A program made the position numbers and the translations under genes. This document shows, in pieces, positions 62,136 through 64,000 of a DNA stretch of 64,000 bases. The stretch is from Trichinella spiralis (lineage: Eukaryota; Nematoda; Enoplea; Trichinellida; Trichinellidae). A model generated the notes under the pieces. The model worked only from the letters and a program-made list of their open reading frames with translations. It was not told the origin of the DNA and did no database searches. The stretch is taken from positions 12,538,568 through 12,602,567 of the forward strand of contig CM012954.1 of assembly GCA_000181795.3 (NCBI GenBank). The letters run 5' to 3'. Position 1 is the stretch's first letter; the number at the start of each line of letters is the position of its first letter.

Positions 62136-62207
62136 GGTAATCAACGCGAGCTAATGACTCACGCTTACTGGGAATTCCTCGTTCAAGGGAAACAATTGCA
62201 ATGGAAT
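61988..62207 (-). rRNA. Fossil fragment of the 18S rRNA 3' end
   Basis: On the minus strand this matches the 3' domain of nuclear 18S rRNA: the segment around GAACGAGGAATTCCCAGTAA, the universal TTTGTACACACCGCCCGTCG, the CGATTGGATGAT and GTGAGG stretch, the helix 44 arms, and the near-terminal TCATTTAGAAGAAGTA and GTCGTAACA. Only about 220 bp is present, with no adjoining 18S body and no ITS. A few changes at normally invariant sites (GATTACCTCCC instead of GATTACGTCCC) mark it as a non-functional copy. Confidence 0.9.
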
Positions 62208-63043
62208 TGAGTTCTTGAATGAAAAAGCATAGCTCTGAAAAGAATCTTAGCACAACATTATCCATAAAATAATTTGTGAAACAGCCATATTATAAAAAGT
62301 AATTGAAGACAAATAACAGTGCATCTCATTGCCTCATATAGTATAGAAATTTGCAACTTACTTAATTCGATGGTTGGCATTTAATGTTGTCTCAAAAAAT
62401 ACTTTTCGTTTTCAACGTACATCAGCATTGTGAGCTGCGTGGAACGCCTTCATAGCCACTTCAACCAACATGGGAGCCATCAGTACAAATTTCACGCGTC
62501 TTCGATAGTTTTAACGTAATCCATTGCTAGCAAGAACTCAATACATACAGGTTTTTTTTCACACCACTCTTGGAACGCATTCACAACAAATCATTCTATC
62601 ACTGTGGCAAGATATATTCAGAAACCAAAATTAATTGTGTTAACATAATCTGTTGTGATGAACAATAAGTATAGCACATACCGTTTGTGAGAACGCAATG
62701 ATGCTAATTCGAACTGCGACAGTGGCAGGATACCGACTCTAATCCATTGCTTTCAAAAATAATATGACCAACTTCCATTATCACGGAGTAGCATCACCAA
62801 GGACTTCATAATATGCTTCAATGACAACAAATATAAATTACTTACAATTCATAATCAGTAAAACTACACTGAGAAGACGGCGAACCGAACTAACGCGGTT
62901 CATCATCAGGTGAGACTTTGTACTTCTTTGATATGATTATTATGAGGAATTATTATGAATAAAACATGCACTTACTGAATCAACACTGTGATGCCACATT
63001 TGGAATGTACTCATCGACAACTCAACGGCCAGAGTAGTAGTAA
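62208..63043. other. Stretch with weak local repeats, no supported gene
   Basis: A short string taatccattgct recurs near 62518 and 62740, hinting at a weak repeat of about 222 bp. A plus-strand donor-like site follows atcatcag at 62910, and a short exon of the gene at the right edge could end there. None of this is firm. Confidence 0.3.
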
Positions 63044-63078
63044 CAACTGATAAAACTAATCAGTTGTCCAAATCCAAG

Positions 63079-63396
63079 TGACAATACCGAGACGTCGAAA
63101 GCTAAGAAAGTTCACAACAGCAACAATGACAAAGAGACGGCGACTGAAAACAGCGTGAAAGTTGCCGATCGGAAGCGTGTCACATACGCAGACATGGCGA
63201 AGCTGGGCGTGGCAGAGAGGGCGGCAGGCTCGTCTAGCGACGCGACAACAGTCGTAAACGATGCGGCTCAGTTAACGACGCTGCCGACAACGCCAGCGCG
63301 GTTCCAGGCGAGGACAAACCGCGCCCTGCTGGCTCTCGTCCCACCAGCACCGCCAGCTCTCGTGTGTCGTCTCAGGACGTATTGAAATCTTCCTGA
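63079..63396 (+). CDS. Probable 3' exon of an unidentified plus-strand gene (partial)
   Basis: GC-rich and protein-like, unlike its surroundings. The first part reads DNTETSKAKKVHNSNNDKE, then ATENSVKVADRKRVTYADM and AKLGVAERAAG. It is hydrophilic and probably disordered. A VNDAA motif appears twice, at 63251-63267 and 63270-63285, in different frames. The first frame stops at 63385. After the second VNDAA, the alternative frame reads DNASAVPGEDKPRPAGSRPT and ends at 63396, and looks more natural in composition. Whether a short splice, a local duplication or a frameshift joins the two frames is unknown. Upstream exons are not resolved. I do not recognise the family. Confidence 0.4.
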
Positions 63397-64000
63397 ATGC
63401 CACACCGAACAACAGTATCCCATGCGTGTAGTATTAATATAGATATATACAGTTTGTTTCTTTTCTATGTTTTTGTTTTGTTTTGATCGCTGAGCTGCTC
63501 GCGTCCATTTTTTTATGATCTACTATAGTAAGTTCCATCTGTGAGATACTGTTGGAAAGGATGCATTGGATGACTTTTAACGTTTCTTCTTCATCTGCTT
63601 GCCCACAACAGTTCTTTATTGCTGGCAGCTTTCAACTCTACTTTTTTCTTTTCTCATTTTCTTTGTTTTGTTATATTTCAACTTTGTACATTTCTCAGTT
63701 TGTTGGTTGTTTTGCATTCACAACAACAGCAACACAACAACAACAAGCTCAGGGATTGGAACAGATTCAGGAGGAAGACGACAAAGGAAAAAAGGCATCC
63801 ATTCTTTTTTGCCATTGCTATTAAGAAAAGATTCATTAAATTACTAATTTTTGTCATATCCTGTCTTCAACACATTTATACTAACTCGAACGAACATAGT
63901 AGCAGGAGTTAGGTATAAGGTAACCAAAACTGCTTGATTGCTCTGACGTATCTTAGGAAAAAACGAAAACCACAAACATACTTACTGTTGACGCACTACA
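63397..64000. other. Right-edge non-coding sequence
   Basis: Probably 3' UTR or intergenic sequence after the partial gene. It contains a CAA-rich simple stretch near 63719-63750. Overlapping open frames at 63552-63912 are low-complexity and not convincing. Confidence 0.35.

Noticed and set aside
1-64000. tRNA genes
   Set aside because: No segment with both A-box and B-box motifs in a cloverleaf context was recognised by eye; a covariance-model scan would be needed to be sure.

Overview
This is an AT-rich, intron-rich animal genome window, probably from an ecdysozoan and most likely a nematode outside the Caenorhabditis lineage. The reasons are introns of about 57-80 bp with GT-AG ends, a LEV-9-like WAP plus sushi protein, a GPC4/6-type glypican, RTEL1, SSNA1, and a fossil 18S rRNA piece of ordinary metazoan type. 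The phylum is an inference. No bacterial features (operons, Shine-Dalgarno sites, CRISPR) are present. I rebuilt gene models by hand from splice sites, reading phase and family motifs; every reported multi-exon model keeps one open frame from ATG to stop, except the partial gene at the right edge.

Region 1 (2.1-19 kb) holds two cell-surface or matrix genes. A seven-exon glypican (+, 710 aa) carries a signal peptide, a furin-type site, Ser-Gly sites and a GPI signal. Convergent to it is a very large secreted protein (-, 21 exons, 1370 aa): signal peptide, eight-cysteine WAP, eight sushi (CCP) domains, a basic linker with a convertase site, four more sushi domains, one Ig domain and three final sushi domains. 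The first half matches the LEV-9/Hasp layout and the second half the Hikaru genki (Hig) layout. Both are organisers of cholinergic synapses, and this single phase-compatible exon chain is the most striking thing in the window. A second signal-peptide exon lies inside one of its introns.

Region 2 (19-44.8 kb): an 8 kb stretch without a confident gene, then a GPI-anchored LRR protein (+), an orphan secreted protein (+), an intronless divergent TRPC-like channel (-), RTEL1 helicase (+, 26 exons) and SSNA1 (-, 3 exons). TRPC and RTEL1 are divergent across about 600 bp. RTEL1 and SSNA1 converge.

Region 3 (44.8-64 kb) is repeat-dominated: a tandem array of six units of about 1.27 kb with near-identical inner copies, decayed edge copies and a 47-bp micro-inversion; a second duplication of about 1.04 kb; an unidentified coding-like block; a GC-cluster foldback element; an 18S rRNA fragment; and a probable 3' exon of an unknown gene at the right edge.
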